Source of the DNA: Sinorhizobium chiapasense
Lineage (GTDB): Bacteria; Pseudomonadota; Alphaproteobacteria; Rhizobiales; Rhizobiaceae
Reading direction: 5' to 3'
NCBI RefSeq assembly: GCF_036488675.1
Contig: NZ_CP133152.1
Coordinates: 682,001-746,000, forward strand
DNA: 64,000 nt
The notes beneath the pieces are model-generated. The model had not been told where the DNA came from. It did not search any database and was given only the letters and a program-made list of their open reading frames with translations. Shown here piece after piece: positions 8,749 to 18,251 of this stretch (positions are counted from its first letter, which is position 1; each line of letters opens with the position of its first letter). Position numbers and translations under genes: made by a program.

Positions 8749-9586
8749 GCGCCCCCAGCCCTATTTCTCCCGGTCTCAGGTCACTCTGGTGCGTGGCCTC
8801 TGGATGTTGGTGACGGCCGTCCTCGCCTTCATGACACTCTTCCCGCTCCTCTGGATGGTGTCGATTGGCTTCAAGCCGGCGGCGGAGTCGTTCTCATCGA
8901 ACCTCATCCCGCAATCGCCGACCCTCGACAATTTCGTCTATGTGCTGACCGGCGTTCCATTCCTCCGCTACATGGCCAACAGCTTCCTCGTGTCGGCGAC
9001 GGTGACGATCGTGGCGCTCTTCTTCCACACCATGGCCGGCTATGCACTGGCGCGACTGAGATTTCCCGGCCGCGAGGTGATGTTTCTCTCGATCTTCTCG
9101 ACATTCCTCGTCTCGCTGCCTGTCATCATCGTGCCACTGTTCGTCATCGTCAAAGCGATGGGCATGCTCAACTCCTACGCGGGGCTGATCATCCCGGCGA
9201 TTTTCAATGCCTTTGGCATCTTCCTTCTCAGACAGTACTATCTGTCGCTGCCGAAGGAGATCGAAGAGGCCGCGCGCATCGACGGTGCGGGCTACTGGCG
9301 CATCTACTGGAGCGTCATCCTTCCGCTCAGCCGCCCCATCATGTCGGCACTGGCGATCCTGTTCTTCCTGGCCAACTGGAATCCCTTCCTCTGGCCGCTC
9401 ACCATCACCTCGGACCCCAATCTCTGGGTCGTCCAGCTCGGGATTGCGAACTTCAAGAGCCAGTATTCCGCATCTTGGAACTACATGATGGCCGCCTCAA
9501 CGATCGTCGCCATCCCGACACTCATCCTCTTCGTGATCTTCCAGAGGCAGATCATGGATTCTCTCAAGACCAGCGGACTTAAGTGA
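8738..9586 (+). CDS. Sugar ABC transporter permease (MalG/UgpE type)
   Basis: The 282-residue second permease has six predicted membrane helices and the EAA loop EEAARIDGAGYWRIYWSVIL. It overlaps the preceding permease gene and pairs with it to form the importer channel. The short C-terminal tail (QIMDSLKTSGLK) is characteristic of MalG-type subunits. Confidence 0.92.
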   Translation: MSSKRPQPYFSRSQVTLVRGLWMLVTAVLAFMTLFPLLWMVSIGFKPAAESFSSNLIPQSPTLDNFVYVLTGVPFLRYMANSFLVSATVTIVALFFHTMAGYALARLRFPGREVMFLSIFSTFLVSLPVIIVPLFVIVKAMGMLNSYAGLIIPAIFNAFGIFLLRQYYLSLPKEIEEAARIDGAGYWRIYWSVILPLSRPIMSALAILFFLANWNPFLWPLTITSDPNLWVVQLGIANFKSQYSASWNYMMAASTIVAIPTLILFVIFQRQIMDSLKTSGLK

Positions 9587-9617
9587 GCCGCGAGCGCACT
9601 ACACAGGAGCAATTCGA

Positions 9618-10814
9618 ATGATCAACGCCGGCCTCTCGCCCCTTCGCGGTCTCGCGAAGCTGCGCAATGCAAAAACGCGCCGCTTCTCCAGCTACGACCG
9701 CACCGGCGGCAATGACGACAGGCTGCATATCGAACCCGGAAAGACGGTTGTGATTGGCGAATACGACGGCGCCGGCATCATCACCCATATCTGGGCGACG
9801 CTCGCATGCGAGAGCGAGGATTTCCTGCGCAAGGTCGTTCTCAGAGCCTATTGGGACGGAGAGAAGGAACCGAGCGTCGAGGCGCCCATTGGCGACTTCT
9901 TCGGCATGGGCCACGCCCGCACCGCCAACTATGCCAGCCTGCCGATGCAGGCGAGCCCCGAGGACGGCAAGGCCTTCAACTGCTACCTCCCGATGCCCTT
10001 CGGCTCGCACATGAAGTTCACGGTCAGCAACGAGGCGGAACACGATCTTCTCTTCTACTACTACATCGACCTCGAGCTTCACGACGTCCTCGAGGAGGAC
10101 ATGGGCCGTTTCCACGCCCAGTACCGCCAAGCCCGGCCGCAGGGCATGAGCGAAGTCGGGCTGACCAACGAACAGTTCCTTTTCGGCGGCGAGAACGTCG
10201 ACGGCCGGCAGAACTACACGATCCTCGAAGCGGAAGGACGCGGTCATTACGTCGGCGTCCTCTACAGCGTCTATTCGCGCCGTCGCTCCGAAATCTGGGA
10301 TTGGTACGGCGAAGGCGACGACATGATCTTCATCGACGGCGAACAGGGGTTGTCGGTGCCGGACACGGTTCGCAAGCCCGATCCGCGCATCGGTCCAAAG
10401 GCGGCTCTGATCGAATCGCGCCTGGAGTCTGAACCAGGCGCCAATGACGCCTGGCCGCCGACCCTGCATGGCACGGGCACGGAAGACTATTTCAACACCG
10501 CCTGGTGCCCGACGCAGGACTATAGCGCGCCCTACCACGGTATCATCGCGGCCGGCGGCCCCAACTGGACCGAGCCGGTGACGCTCTACCGCTGGCACAT
10601 CGAAGACCCGGCGATCTTCCAGAAGAGCATTCGGGTGACGATCGAACATGGTCACGCCAATCGCCGCGCCGACGACATCTCCTCCGTCGCCTTCTGGTAC
10701 CAGGCAGAGCCGCACAAGCCCTTCGGCAAGTTCCCCGACGTCGCGGACCGGGCGCCGACCTATCGCCGCCCGTTCCATAATATGGAAGCGGCAATGAAGA
10801 AAGCAGGAGGCTAA
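9618..10814 (+). CDS. DUF2961 / GH172-family glycoside hydrolase-like protein
   Basis: The 398-residue protein matches the DUF2961 family: FSSYDRTGGNDD near the N-terminus, GDFFGMGHA (about 95-103) and HGTGTEDYFNTAW around E289. The family was reclassified as GH172, whose characterised members cleave alpha-D-fructofuranosides (difructose dianhydride I) or D-arabinofuranosides, with two glutamates as catalytic residues. E289 in TGTEDYF is a good candidate for one. No signal peptide is visible, so it should act in the cytosol on a glycoside imported intact by the flanking ABC genes. The family call is firm; the substrate is inferred. Confidence 0.8.
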   Translation: MINAGLSPLRGLAKLRNAKTRRFSSYDRTGGNDDRLHIEPGKTVVIGEYDGAGIITHIWATLACESEDFLRKVVLRAYWDGEKEPSVEAPIGDFFGMGHARTANYASLPMQASPEDGKAFNCYLPMPFGSHMKFTVSNEAEHDLLFYYYIDLELHDVLEEDMGRFHAQYRQARPQGMSEVGLTNEQFLFGGENVDGRQNYTILEAEGRGHYVGVLYSVYSRRRSEIWDWYGEGDDMIFIDGEQGLSVPDTVRKPDPRIGPKAALIESRLESEPGANDAWPPTLHGTGTEDYFNTAWCPTQDYSAPYHGIIAAGGPNWTEPVTLYRWHIEDPAIFQKSIRVTIEHGHANRRADDISSVAFWYQAEPHKPFGKFPDVADRAPTYRRPFHNMEAAMKKAGG

Positions 10815-10815
10815 G

Positions 10816-11895
10816 ATGGCCAGCGTGGAAATTAGGGATGTGGTCAAGCGCTATGGCGCGCTGGAAGTCGTCCATGGTGTCTCGGCCGAGATCGCCGACG
10901 GTGAATTCGTTGCGCTGGTGGGCCCCTCGGGCTGCGGCAAATCCACGCTTCTGCGCATGATCGCGGGCCTTGAGGAAATCTCCGACGGAGCGGTCGCGAT
11001 CGGAGGAGATATCGTCAACGAGGTCGCTCCGAAGGACCGCAACATATCGATGGTCTTTCAGAACTATGCGCTCTACCCACACATGACCGTTGCCGAGAAC
11101 ATGGCCTTCGCGCTTCGCCTCGCCCGGCTTCCCAGGGACGAGCAGAAGAAGAAAGTCGGCGAAGCGGCTACCATGCTAGGCCTGGAGGGCCTGCTCGATC
11201 GCTATCCCGGTCAGTTGTCGGGCGGCCAGCGCCAGCGCGTCGCCATGGGGCGCGCGATCGTCCGCCGCCCGGAAGTCTTCCTGTTCGACGAACCCCTCTC
11301 AAATCTCGACGCGAAGCTCAGGGTGCAGATGCGTGCCGAGATCAAAGGTCTTCACCAACGCCTGCGCACCACCAGCATCTATGTGACGCACGACCAGATC
11401 GAAGCGATGACGATGGCCGACCGCATCGTCGTGATGCGCGACGGCAATGTCGAGCAGATCGGGACGCCGCTCGAGCTTTTCGATAATCCGCGCAATCTCT
11501 TCGTCGCGAGCTTCATCGGCAGCCCCTCGATGAACTTCATCAAGGGCGAGATCGTCGACGGCACGTTCCGAGCTCCCGGCGGCATCATCATTCCTGCCGG
11601 CACTTTGGCTCATAAAGGACCGGCCGTCGGGGGAATAAGGCCCAACAGGCTGCAAATCGGCGCCACCGGCCCTTCTGCCAAAGTGCTGATCGTGGAGCCG
11701 ACCGGCGACGAGACGCACCTTCTGGTGGAGCTTGGCGGAACGCAACTGGCGATGTTGCTTCGCGAGCGCGTCAGCCTCGCACCCGGCGACCGGATCGACC
11801 TTGCCTTCGCTTCCGCCGATGTCCACTTTTTTGACAGCCAAAGTACCTTGCGGCTTGGCGGGGGCGACGCGACGACGGGGAGCCTCAAGGCCTGA
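10816..11895 (+). CDS. Sugar ABC transporter ATPase (UgpC/MsmK type)
   Basis: The 359-residue ATPase has Walker A GPSGCGKST (36-44), the signature LSGGQRQRVAMGRA, Walker B FLFDEPLSNLD and an H-loop (THDQIEAMT). The C-terminal TOBE-type regulatory domain is of normal length. It starts two bases after the GH172-like stop, completing a full importer: binding protein, two permeases, glycosidase and ATPase. It powers uptake at the cytosolic face. Confidence 0.93.
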   Translation: MASVEIRDVVKRYGALEVVHGVSAEIADGEFVALVGPSGCGKSTLLRMIAGLEEISDGAVAIGGDIVNEVAPKDRNISMVFQNYALYPHMTVAENMAFALRLARLPRDEQKKKVGEAATMLGLEGLLDRYPGQLSGGQRQRVAMGRAIVRRPEVFLFDEPLSNLDAKLRVQMRAEIKGLHQRLRTTSIYVTHDQIEAMTMADRIVVMRDGNVEQIGTPLELFDNPRNLFVASFIGSPSMNFIKGEIVDGTFRAPGGIIIPAGTLAHKGPAVGGIRPNRLQIGATGPSAKVLIVEPTGDETHLLVELGGTQLAMLLRERVSLAPGDRIDLAFASADVHFFDSQSTLRLGGGDATTGSLKA

Positions 11896-11981
11896 GCCGC
11901 CTATGATGTGGAATGGTCCGGCCTTCGCGGGGTCGAAAATTGCACACTTACAGACCACGAGCGAGCCTGTCAGCGTCGAAG

Positions 11982-12632
11982 TTATCGGGCCGCCATGCTT
12001 GCGACCAGATCGCTGAACCTCTCGCCCTGTATGCCGACATGCGCACGCAAGAGGCGGCGGGCCTCTTCGCCGTCGCCGGCGAAGATCGCGTCGACTATGG
12101 CGCAGTGTTCCGAGAAGGACGTCGCCAGGCGGTTGCGCACGCGTAGCTGGAGTCGCCGATAGGGGCGCAGGCGCCGATGCAACTGAGTGCATTGTTCCCG
12201 CAGAAAGTCGCTTCGGCTCGCCGCGTAGATGGCCTTATGGAATTCTTCGTTGTCGTAGTAATAGGCGTCGCTGTTGCCGGCCTCGGCCGAAACTTCGCAG
12301 CGTTTATGGGCCGCGGCGACCGCTTCGCGGGCCTCCTCGTCCAGCCGCCGGGCGGCCAAGTATCCGGCAAGTCCCTCCAGTTCCGCCATGACCTCGAACA
12401 TTTCATAGACACGATGCGGCCCCGGGTCGATGACGACCGCTCCGCGCCGCGGGCGGATGTCCACGAGGCCGATGGCGTTGAGCTGCATCAGTGCCTCCCG
12501 GACCGGGGTCCGCGATACACCGAAGCGGTTGGCAAGCACCGTTTCGTCCAGGCGCTCTCCTGGGGTGAACTCGTTGGAGAGTATTGCATTTTCGATTTCG
12601 TCCCGCAGCCATCGGCCGACATTCTCCGACAT
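11982..12632 (-). CDS. matR: GntR/FCD-family regulator of malonate genes
   Basis: The 216-residue protein starts at ATG 12632 behind AAGGGTGAG; longer in-frame readings lack this site. It has an N-terminal winged GntR helix-turn-helix (ILSNEFTPGERLDETVLANR then VSRTPVREALMQLNAIGLVD) and an all-helical FCD effector domain. It is divergent from matABC, as matR is in Rhizobium, where it represses the cluster until malonate binds. The intergenic region carries TGTATACA-type dyads. The name rests on context plus family. Confidence 0.85.
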   Translation of the reverse strand: MSENVGRWLRDEIENAILSNEFTPGERLDETVLANRFGVSRTPVREALMQLNAIGLVDIRPRRGAVVIDPGPHRVYEMFEVMAELEGLAGYLAARRLDEEAREAVAAAHKRCEVSAEAGNSDAYYYDNEEFHKAIYAASRSDFLREQCTQLHRRLRPYRRLQLRVRNRLATSFSEHCAIVDAIFAGDGEEARRLLRAHVGIQGERFSDLVASMAAR

Positions 12633-12667
12633 CAGCTCACCCTTCTTGAGTACGCAAACACGATTCT

Positions 12668-12720
12668 TGTATACACGAACATTGACGGCGTGCACATTGT
12701 GTGACACGTTATATACTATG
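12668..12720. promoter_or_regulatory. matR-matA divergent promoter with GTATAC-type dyads
   Basis: TGTATACA (12668-12675) within TTGTATACACGAA is a perfect 8-bp dyad of the kind bound by FCD-type GntR proteins. A second AT-rich GTTATATACTATG follows at about 12708-12720 and may overlap the matA -10 element. Both lie between matR (36 bases away) and matA. Confidence 0.55.
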
Positions 12721-12796
12721 TTGCGCGACCCGAGAATGGAACGGCGGCAGTTCCGGGTGATGCCAATGACGGAATTTTTCGATGCGGGGAGGACGA

Positions 12797-14197
12797 ATGG
12801 GAATGCCTGAGACCTCGTTTTTCACCGACATGCTGCAGAGTATCACCGATCGCGGACGCAAGCTCCTGTTTGCCAGCACGCGTGCGTCAGCCGATGCGGG
12901 CGAAGTTGATTTCGAAACTCTCTGCGAAATGCTCTTGTCAAATCGAGGCGAAGCGTCGGGAATGGCGATCGCGGCAGAAATACTCGACCGCTGGGGCAAG
13001 CTCGACGCCGAGGGAGTGCGGCAGTTTCTGCAAATGCTCTCCGACAAGTTCGGGCCTGACATAACGAAGCTCGATCAGGCAATCGACAAGTACCGCGAAG
13101 AAGGGAACGCCGCCGCGATCACGGATCTCCATCGTGCATCCGAGCCGCGACGCCAAGAACTCCTGCGCCGATTGAATCACGCGCCAAATGGTACCGCCAA
13201 GCTGGTCCGGATGCGCCAGCAGCTACTCACTTCAAACGAGCGATCGGACGAACATCGCGCGCTCGACGCCGATTTCACCCATCTGTTCGGTTCCTGGTTC
13301 AACCGCGGTTTCCTGACACTTCGGCCGATCGACTGGTCGACACCGGCGCACATCCTGGAAAAGATCATCAAATACGAGGCCGTGCACGAGATCGACGGCT
13401 GGGACGAGTTGCGCCGCCGCTTGGCGCCCGCCGACCGTCGCTGCTTTGCCTTCTTTCATCCGCGATTGGCGGATGAACCGCTTGTGTTTGTTGAAGTGGC
13501 GCTCACACGATCCGTACCGAGCACCATCAAGGACGTGCTCGATGAAGGCAGGGAGCAGATCAATGCAGACGAAGCGACGACGGCCGTCTTCTATTCGATC
13601 TCCAACTGCCAGGATGGCCTGCGCGGGATCTCGTTCGGCAACTTCCTGATCAAGCAGGTCGTCGAGGATATGCGCCGGGACCTGCCGGGCCTGAAGAATT
13701 TCGTCACGCTGTCGCCCGTGCCGGGCTTTGCACGCTGGCTCGCCAAGGCGCGCACCTCGACAACCGACGCGATCCTGTCGGATGGGGAGCGCCAGGCGCT
13801 GACGCTGCTCGACGATCCGGCATGGGCCGACGACAAGGGCAAGGCGAGCGAGATAGAGCGCGTGCTGCTGCCGCTCGCAGCGCGCTATTTCCTGATCGAA
13901 CGCACGCCCGAGGGTCGCCCGGTCGACCCCGTCGCCCGCTTTCATCTCGGCAACGGCGCCAAGCTCGAGAGGCTGAATTTCCTCGGCGACCGCTCCGCCA
14001 AGGCCATGCAGCAGGCGCATGGGCTGATGGTCAACTACCTCTACAAGCTCGAGGACATCGTCGCTAACCACGAGGCCTTGGCTCAGCGCGGCGAAGTCGC
14101 TGCGTCACGAACTATCAAGAACCTTATCGGCCGAAACACGGAAGTCGCCGCGCCAGCAAAAGTCGTCCGATTCGGCAACCATTCGCGCAGGCCCTGA
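12797..14197 (+). CDS. matA: Malonyl-CoA decarboxylase
   Basis: The 466-residue protein starts at ATG 12797 behind GGGGAGGA. It shows the MCD pattern: an N-terminal four-helix-like domain, then a GNAT-like catalytic domain with GLRGISFGNFLIKQVVEDM, the LSPVPGFARW serine motif and the FHLGNGAKLERLNFLGD histidine motif. It converts malonyl-CoA to acetyl-CoA and CO2 in the cytosol. It is the first gene of the matABC operon and supplies acetyl-CoA to central metabolism. Confidence 0.93.
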   Translation: MGMPETSFFTDMLQSITDRGRKLLFASTRASADAGEVDFETLCEMLLSNRGEASGMAIAAEILDRWGKLDAEGVRQFLQMLSDKFGPDITKLDQAIDKYREEGNAAAITDLHRASEPRRQELLRRLNHAPNGTAKLVRMRQQLLTSNERSDEHRALDADFTHLFGSWFNRGFLTLRPIDWSTPAHILEKIIKYEAVHEIDGWDELRRRLAPADRRCFAFFHPRLADEPLVFVEVALTRSVPSTIKDVLDEGREQINADEATTAVFYSISNCQDGLRGISFGNFLIKQVVEDMRRDLPGLKNFVTLSPVPGFARWLAKARTSTTDAILSDGERQALTLLDDPAWADDKGKASEIERVLLPLAARYFLIERTPEGRPVDPVARFHLGNGAKLERLNFLGDRSAKAMQQAHGLMVNYLYKLEDIVANHEALAQRGEVAASRTIKNLIGRNTEVAAPAKVVRFGNHSRRP

Positions 14198-14219
14198 ACA
14201 TTGATGGAGGAGCCGAAAA

Positions 14220-15734
14220 TTGAGCAACCACCTTTTTGACGCCATACGGACTGCCGCTCGCGGTGATGCGCCTTTCATCCGCATCAATGGTGGTCGTACC
14301 TGGACCTACGATGATGCGCTGGACCTTTCGAGCCGTATCGCGAGCGCCATCGATACGCTCGGTATCCGCCCGGGCGATCGGGTCGCCGTGCAGGTCGACA
14401 AGAGCGCCGAAGCCTTGATCCTCTATCTCGCTTGCCTTCGCTCTGGCGCAATCTATCTGCCGCTGAACAGCGCCTACACTCTTGCCGAACTCGACTATTT
14501 CATCGGTGACGCGGAGCCGCGGCTGGTTGTCGTCTCCTCAACGACCAGGGAGGGCGTCGAGAAAATCGCCAAAGCGCACGGCGCGATCGTCGAAACGCTC
14601 GACGCCGACGGCACGGGCTCACTTCTCGACCTTGCCAGCGACGAGCCGGCCGATTTCGTTAATGCCTCACGCTCCGCCGACGACCTGGCAGCGATCCTTT
14701 ATACTTCCGGCACGACGGGACGCTCCAAGGGCGCGATGCTGAGCCATGGCAACCTGCTCTCTAATGCCATGGCATTGCGCGACTATTGGCGCGTAACCTC
14801 TGATGACCGATTGATCCATGCCCTGCCGATCTTCCATACACACGGGCTGTTCGTCGCCAGCAATGTTACGCTGCTCTCCGGCGCCTCGATGTTCCTGCTG
14901 CCGAAATTCGATCCCGACGAGGTGCTGTCGTTGATGCAGCAGGCGACGCTCCTGATGGGCGTTCCGACCTTCTACGTGCGCCTGCTGCAGAGCCCGCGCC
15001 TCGACGTCCACGCGGTCGCGAACATGCGCCTCTTCGTTTCCGGTTCGGCGCCGCTGCTGGCCGAGACCCATATCGCGTTTCGCAACCGCACCGGCCACGC
15101 GATCCTCGAGCGCTACGGCATGACCGAAACCAACATGAACACCTCGAATCCCTACAACGGAGAACGAATCGCGGGAACGGTCGGCCTGGCCCTCCCCGGC
15201 GTAAGCGTGCGCGTCACCGATCCCGCGACCGGCGCGGTGCTGCCGCCCGAAGAAACCGGCATGATCGAAATCAAAGGGCCGAACGTCTTCAAAGGCTACT
15301 GGCGGATGCCGGAAAAGACCGCTGCGGAATTCACCTCCGATGGTTTCTTCATCAGCGGCGATCTCGGCAAGATCGATAGAAATGGCTATGTCCACATTGT
15401 CGGCCGCAGCAAGGATCTGGTGATTTCGGGCGGATACAACATCTATCCGAAAGAGGTCGAGGGCGAGATCGACCGGCTTGAGGGTGTCGCCGAGAGCGCC
15501 GTGATCGGTGTACCGCATCCCGACTTTGGAGAGGGCGTCACGGCGATCGTCGTTCGCAAGGCCGAAGCGGTGCTCGACGAAAACGCCATACTCGGCGCGC
15601 TCAAGGACCGGCTCGCGCGCTACAAGCAGCCGAAGCGCATCATCTTCGCCGAGGATCTGCCGCGCAACACCATGGGCAAGGTGCAGAAGAACGTCCTGCG
15701 GCAGCAATACGCCGACCTATACGCCACGATGTGA
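14220..15734 (+). CDS. matB: Malonyl-CoA synthetase
   Basis: The start is a TTG at 14220 with GGAGGAG eight bases upstream. The 504-residue acyl-adenylate enzyme has the P-loop YTSGTTGRSKGAML, the GMTETNM motif, the hinge RSKDLVISGGYNIYPKE and the C-terminal lysine in PRNTMGKVQKN. It activates malonate with ATP and CoA. Order matA-matB-matC and the neighbouring matR are those of the Rhizobium trifolii malonate operon, which supports malonate rather than another acid as substrate. Confidence 0.93.
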   Translation: MSNHLFDAIRTAARGDAPFIRINGGRTWTYDDALDLSSRIASAIDTLGIRPGDRVAVQVDKSAEALILYLACLRSGAIYLPLNSAYTLAELDYFIGDAEPRLVVVSSTTREGVEKIAKAHGAIVETLDADGTGSLLDLASDEPADFVNASRSADDLAAILYTSGTTGRSKGAMLSHGNLLSNAMALRDYWRVTSDDRLIHALPIFHTHGLFVASNVTLLSGASMFLLPKFDPDEVLSLMQQATLLMGVPTFYVRLLQSPRLDVHAVANMRLFVSGSAPLLAETHIAFRNRTGHAILERYGMTETNMNTSNPYNGERIAGTVGLALPGVSVRVTDPATGAVLPPEETGMIEIKGPNVFKGYWRMPEKTAAEFTSDGFFISGDLGKIDRNGYVHIVGRSKDLVISGGYNIYPKEVEGEIDRLEGVAESAVIGVPHPDFGEGVTAIVVRKAEAVLDENAILGALKDRLARYKQPKRIIFAEDLPRNTMGKVQKNVLRQQYADLYATM

Positions 15735-15829
15735 CGCGGTCGCGCCCTCTGGGAGGAAGGCGCGTCCAAATCAACTTCAATCTTGAAAACGACAGCTACG
15801 GCGCCTCAGGCACCGGAGGGAGGGGAATC

Positions 15830-17173
15830 ATGAGCATCGAACTACTATCCATAATGCTGCTTATCGGCATGTTCGTCATAGCGACGATGCAGCCAATCAA
15901 CATGGGAGCGCTGGCATTCGGCTGCACCTTCCTGCTCGGCTCGCTGATCATCGGCATGAAGGCGAGCGACATCTTCGCGGGCTTTCCGAGCGATCTCTTT
16001 CTGACGCTGGTCGCCGTCACCTACCTATTCGCCATAGCGCAGATCAACGGCACGATCGACTGGTTGGTCGAATGCGCCGTCCGCCTGGTGCGCGGGCATG
16101 TCGCCTGGATTCCCTGGGTGATGTTCCTCGTCGCCGCGGTCGTCACCGGTTTCGGTGCTCTTGGGCCGGCGGCGGTGGCCATCCTCGCGCCCGTCGCGCT
16201 GAGCTTTGCCGTGCAGTACCGCATCCACCCCGTAATGATGGGGCTGATGGTCATCCATGGCGCGCAGGCTGGCGGATTTTCACCGATCAGTGTCTATGGC
16301 GGAATCACGAATCAGATCGTCGCGAAGGCGGGCCTGCCTTTCGCCCCGACATCGCTGTTTCTGTCCAGTTTCTTCTTTAACCTGGTAATTGCCGTGTTGG
16401 TGTTCTTCATCTTCGGCGGCGCGCGCTCGATGATGCAGAAGCCGGCTGCGCTCGGCCCCTTGCCCGAACTGCATCCCGAGGGCGTGTCGGCGTCGATCAG
16501 AGGTCATGGCGGCACGCCTGCCAAGCCGATCAGGGAGCATGCTTACGGTACCGCGGCCGATACGGCGACCCTACGGCTGACGCCCGAGAAAATTACCACC
16601 CTGATCGGCTTGACGGCGCTCGGCGTTGGCGCCCTGGTCTTCAAGTTCAATGTCGGCCTGGTCGCCATGACCGTCGCCGTCGCGCTGGCCCTGCTGTCGC
16701 CGAAGACCCAGAAAGCGGCGATCGACAAGGTGAGTTGGTCGACGGTGCTGCTGATCGCCGGCATCATCACCTATGTCGGCGTCATGGAGAAAGCCGGTAC
16801 GGTCGACTATGTCGCTAACGGCATATCCAGTCTTGGCATGCCGCTCCTGGTGGCGCTGCTGCTTTGCTTCACCGGCGCGATCGTCTCGGCGTTCGCGTCG
16901 TCTACCGCGCTGCTCGGCGCTATCATTCCCCTCGCTGTTCCATTCCTCCTGCAAGGACACATCAGCGCCGTCGGTGTGGTGGCGGCGATCGCCATCTCGA
17001 CGACGATCGTCGACACCAGCCCGTTTTCGACCAACGGTGCCCTCGTCGTCGCCAACGCGCCGGACCAGCAGCGGGAGAAAGTGCTGCGGCAACTCTTGGT
17101 CTACAGCGCATCAATCGCCGTCATTGGTCCGGTCGTTGCATGGTCGGTATTCGTCGTGCCGGGCCTGGTCTGA
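15830..17173 (+). CDS. matC: Malonate/dicarboxylate carrier MatC
   Basis: This 447-residue membrane protein starts at ATG 15830 after a very strong GGAGGGAGGGG; upstream in-frame starts lack such a site. About 11-12 hydrophobic segments are present, with the MatC N-terminal pattern (MQPINMGALAFGCTFLLGSL) and a Gly/Ser-rich hairpin GAQAGGFSPISVYGGITNQI as in ion-transporter-superfamily carriers. It should import malonate across the inner membrane as the last gene of the mat operon. Confidence 0.92.
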   Translation: MSIELLSIMLLIGMFVIATMQPINMGALAFGCTFLLGSLIIGMKASDIFAGFPSDLFLTLVAVTYLFAIAQINGTIDWLVECAVRLVRGHVAWIPWVMFLVAAVVTGFGALGPAAVAILAPVALSFAVQYRIHPVMMGLMVIHGAQAGGFSPISVYGGITNQIVAKAGLPFAPTSLFLSSFFFNLVIAVLVFFIFGGARSMMQKPAALGPLPELHPEGVSASIRGHGGTPAKPIREHAYGTAADTATLRLTPEKITTLIGLTALGVGALVFKFNVGLVAMTVAVALALLSPKTQKAAIDKVSWSTVLLIAGIITYVGVMEKAGTVDYVANGISSLGMPLLVALLLCFTGAIVSAFASSTALLGAIIPLAVPFLLQGHISAVGVVAAIAISTTIVDTSPFSTNGALVVANAPDQQREKVLRQLLVYSASIAVIGPVVAWSVFVVPGLV

Positions 17174-17267
17174 CGGCAGCATGCCGGAAACTCGTCGAAT
17201 GAAACTAGGCGATCTGCCGAAGATATCGGAGTTTCTGAGAGCCACTCGCGAAGCAGCCAAGTCGCCG

Positions 17268-17440
17268 AATTGGCGACTCCGGTGTTAGCTCGACGCCAGT
17301 GCCCTCGAAGTCCCTGATGTACCGCGTCACCACAATCATATCGTGGCCGACAGTGTCGCGGCAGTCAGCGCGTCGCCCTCGTTTTGCCGGACGGGTATGC
17401 GCAGATGCGCGCAACGTGTCGCAACCGCATTGCGTTCTGC
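17268..17440 (-). pseudogene. PIN-domain (VapC/FitB-like) toxin C-terminal remnant
   Basis: On the minus strand, HLRIPVRQNEGDALTAATL is followed, after a frame change, by MIVVTRYIRDFEGTGVEL. These are the third and fourth conserved PIN segments (aDaliAA and vvTrNvrDFegtGv). The N-terminal catalytic half and any antitoxin are absent, and the two pieces are out of frame, so the gene is dead. It accounts for most of the gap between matC and the DUF899 gene. Confidence 0.6.
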
Positions 17441-17510
17441 GGCACGGATGCGTTCAGGTCATTTAGAGCCGTGAAATAATCCGCCTCATTCACATTCAAT
17501 GGAGGGATCC

Positions 17511-18251
17511 ATGGGCGTGAACTTCCCCAACGAAAGTCCGGAATACCGCCGAGCTCGCGAAAGGCTGTTGCAGCGTGAGAGCGCACTCAGACGGGAAATG
17601 GAGGCCGTCGCCGCGGAGATCCGGGCACTCCCGCCGGGTGGACCGGTGCCCGAGGACTACGAGTTCGACCACATTGACGCCGATGGCGTTCCGGCGAAGG
17701 TGAGGCTCTCCCAGCTGTTCCGCCCAGGTACGGACGCTTTGATTCTTTACCACTATATGTTCCCACGGTACCGCAGTGACGACCGGCCGGGCCCGAGCAG
17801 CGGGCCGATGGCCGAGCGTCCGCTTGAGGAGGGACCGTGCCCGTCCTGCACCGCCCTGCTCGATAATTGGGAGGGGGCGGTACCCCATGTCGAAGGACTT
17901 GGAGCGAACATAGCGGCTGTGGCCAAGGCTCCGATCGAGCAAGTTGCAGCCTTCGCTGCACATCGCGGCTGGCGCAATTTGAAGCTGCTTTCAGCCGCCA
18001 ACAACAACTTCAAACGCGACTACCACGGCGAGGATGAGGACGGACAGCAGGTACCGATCCTGACGGTCTTCCACAAAGGCTCCGACGGGGTGGTCAGGCT
18101 AAGCTGGGCCTCCGAGCTGCTGTTCTTCCCGCCGGAGCCGGGACAGGATCCAAGGCATGTCGGCACAGTCGAGCCAATATGGACCCTCCTGGATTTCACT
18201 CCCGGTGGGCGGCCCAACGTGTATGAGCAGATTGAACGCCACTACTATTGA
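17511..18251 (+). CDS. DUF899 thioredoxin-like protein
   Basis: The 246-residue protein starts at ATG 17511, five bases after GGAGG. It belongs to DUF899: N-terminal ESPEYRRARERLLQRE, the LFRPGTDALILYHYMF strand-helix unit, a conserved GPCPSCTALLDNWEG segment with two cysteines (PCPSC), and a C-terminal WTLLDFTPGGRPN. The fold resembles thioredoxin/AhpC proteins, but no biochemical role is established. It is a monocistronic gene bounded by gene debris upstream and a non-coding stretch downstream. Confidence 0.85.
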   Translation: MGVNFPNESPEYRRARERLLQRESALRREMEAVAAEIRALPPGGPVPEDYEFDHIDADGVPAKVRLSQLFRPGTDALILYHYMFPRYRSDDRPGPSSGPMAERPLEEGPCPSCTALLDNWEGAVPHVEGLGANIAAVAKAPIEQVAAFAAHRGWRNLKLLSAANNNFKRDYHGEDEDGQQVPILTVFHKGSDGVVRLSWASELLFFPPEPGQDPRHVGTVEPIWTLLDFTPGGRPNVYEQIERHYY

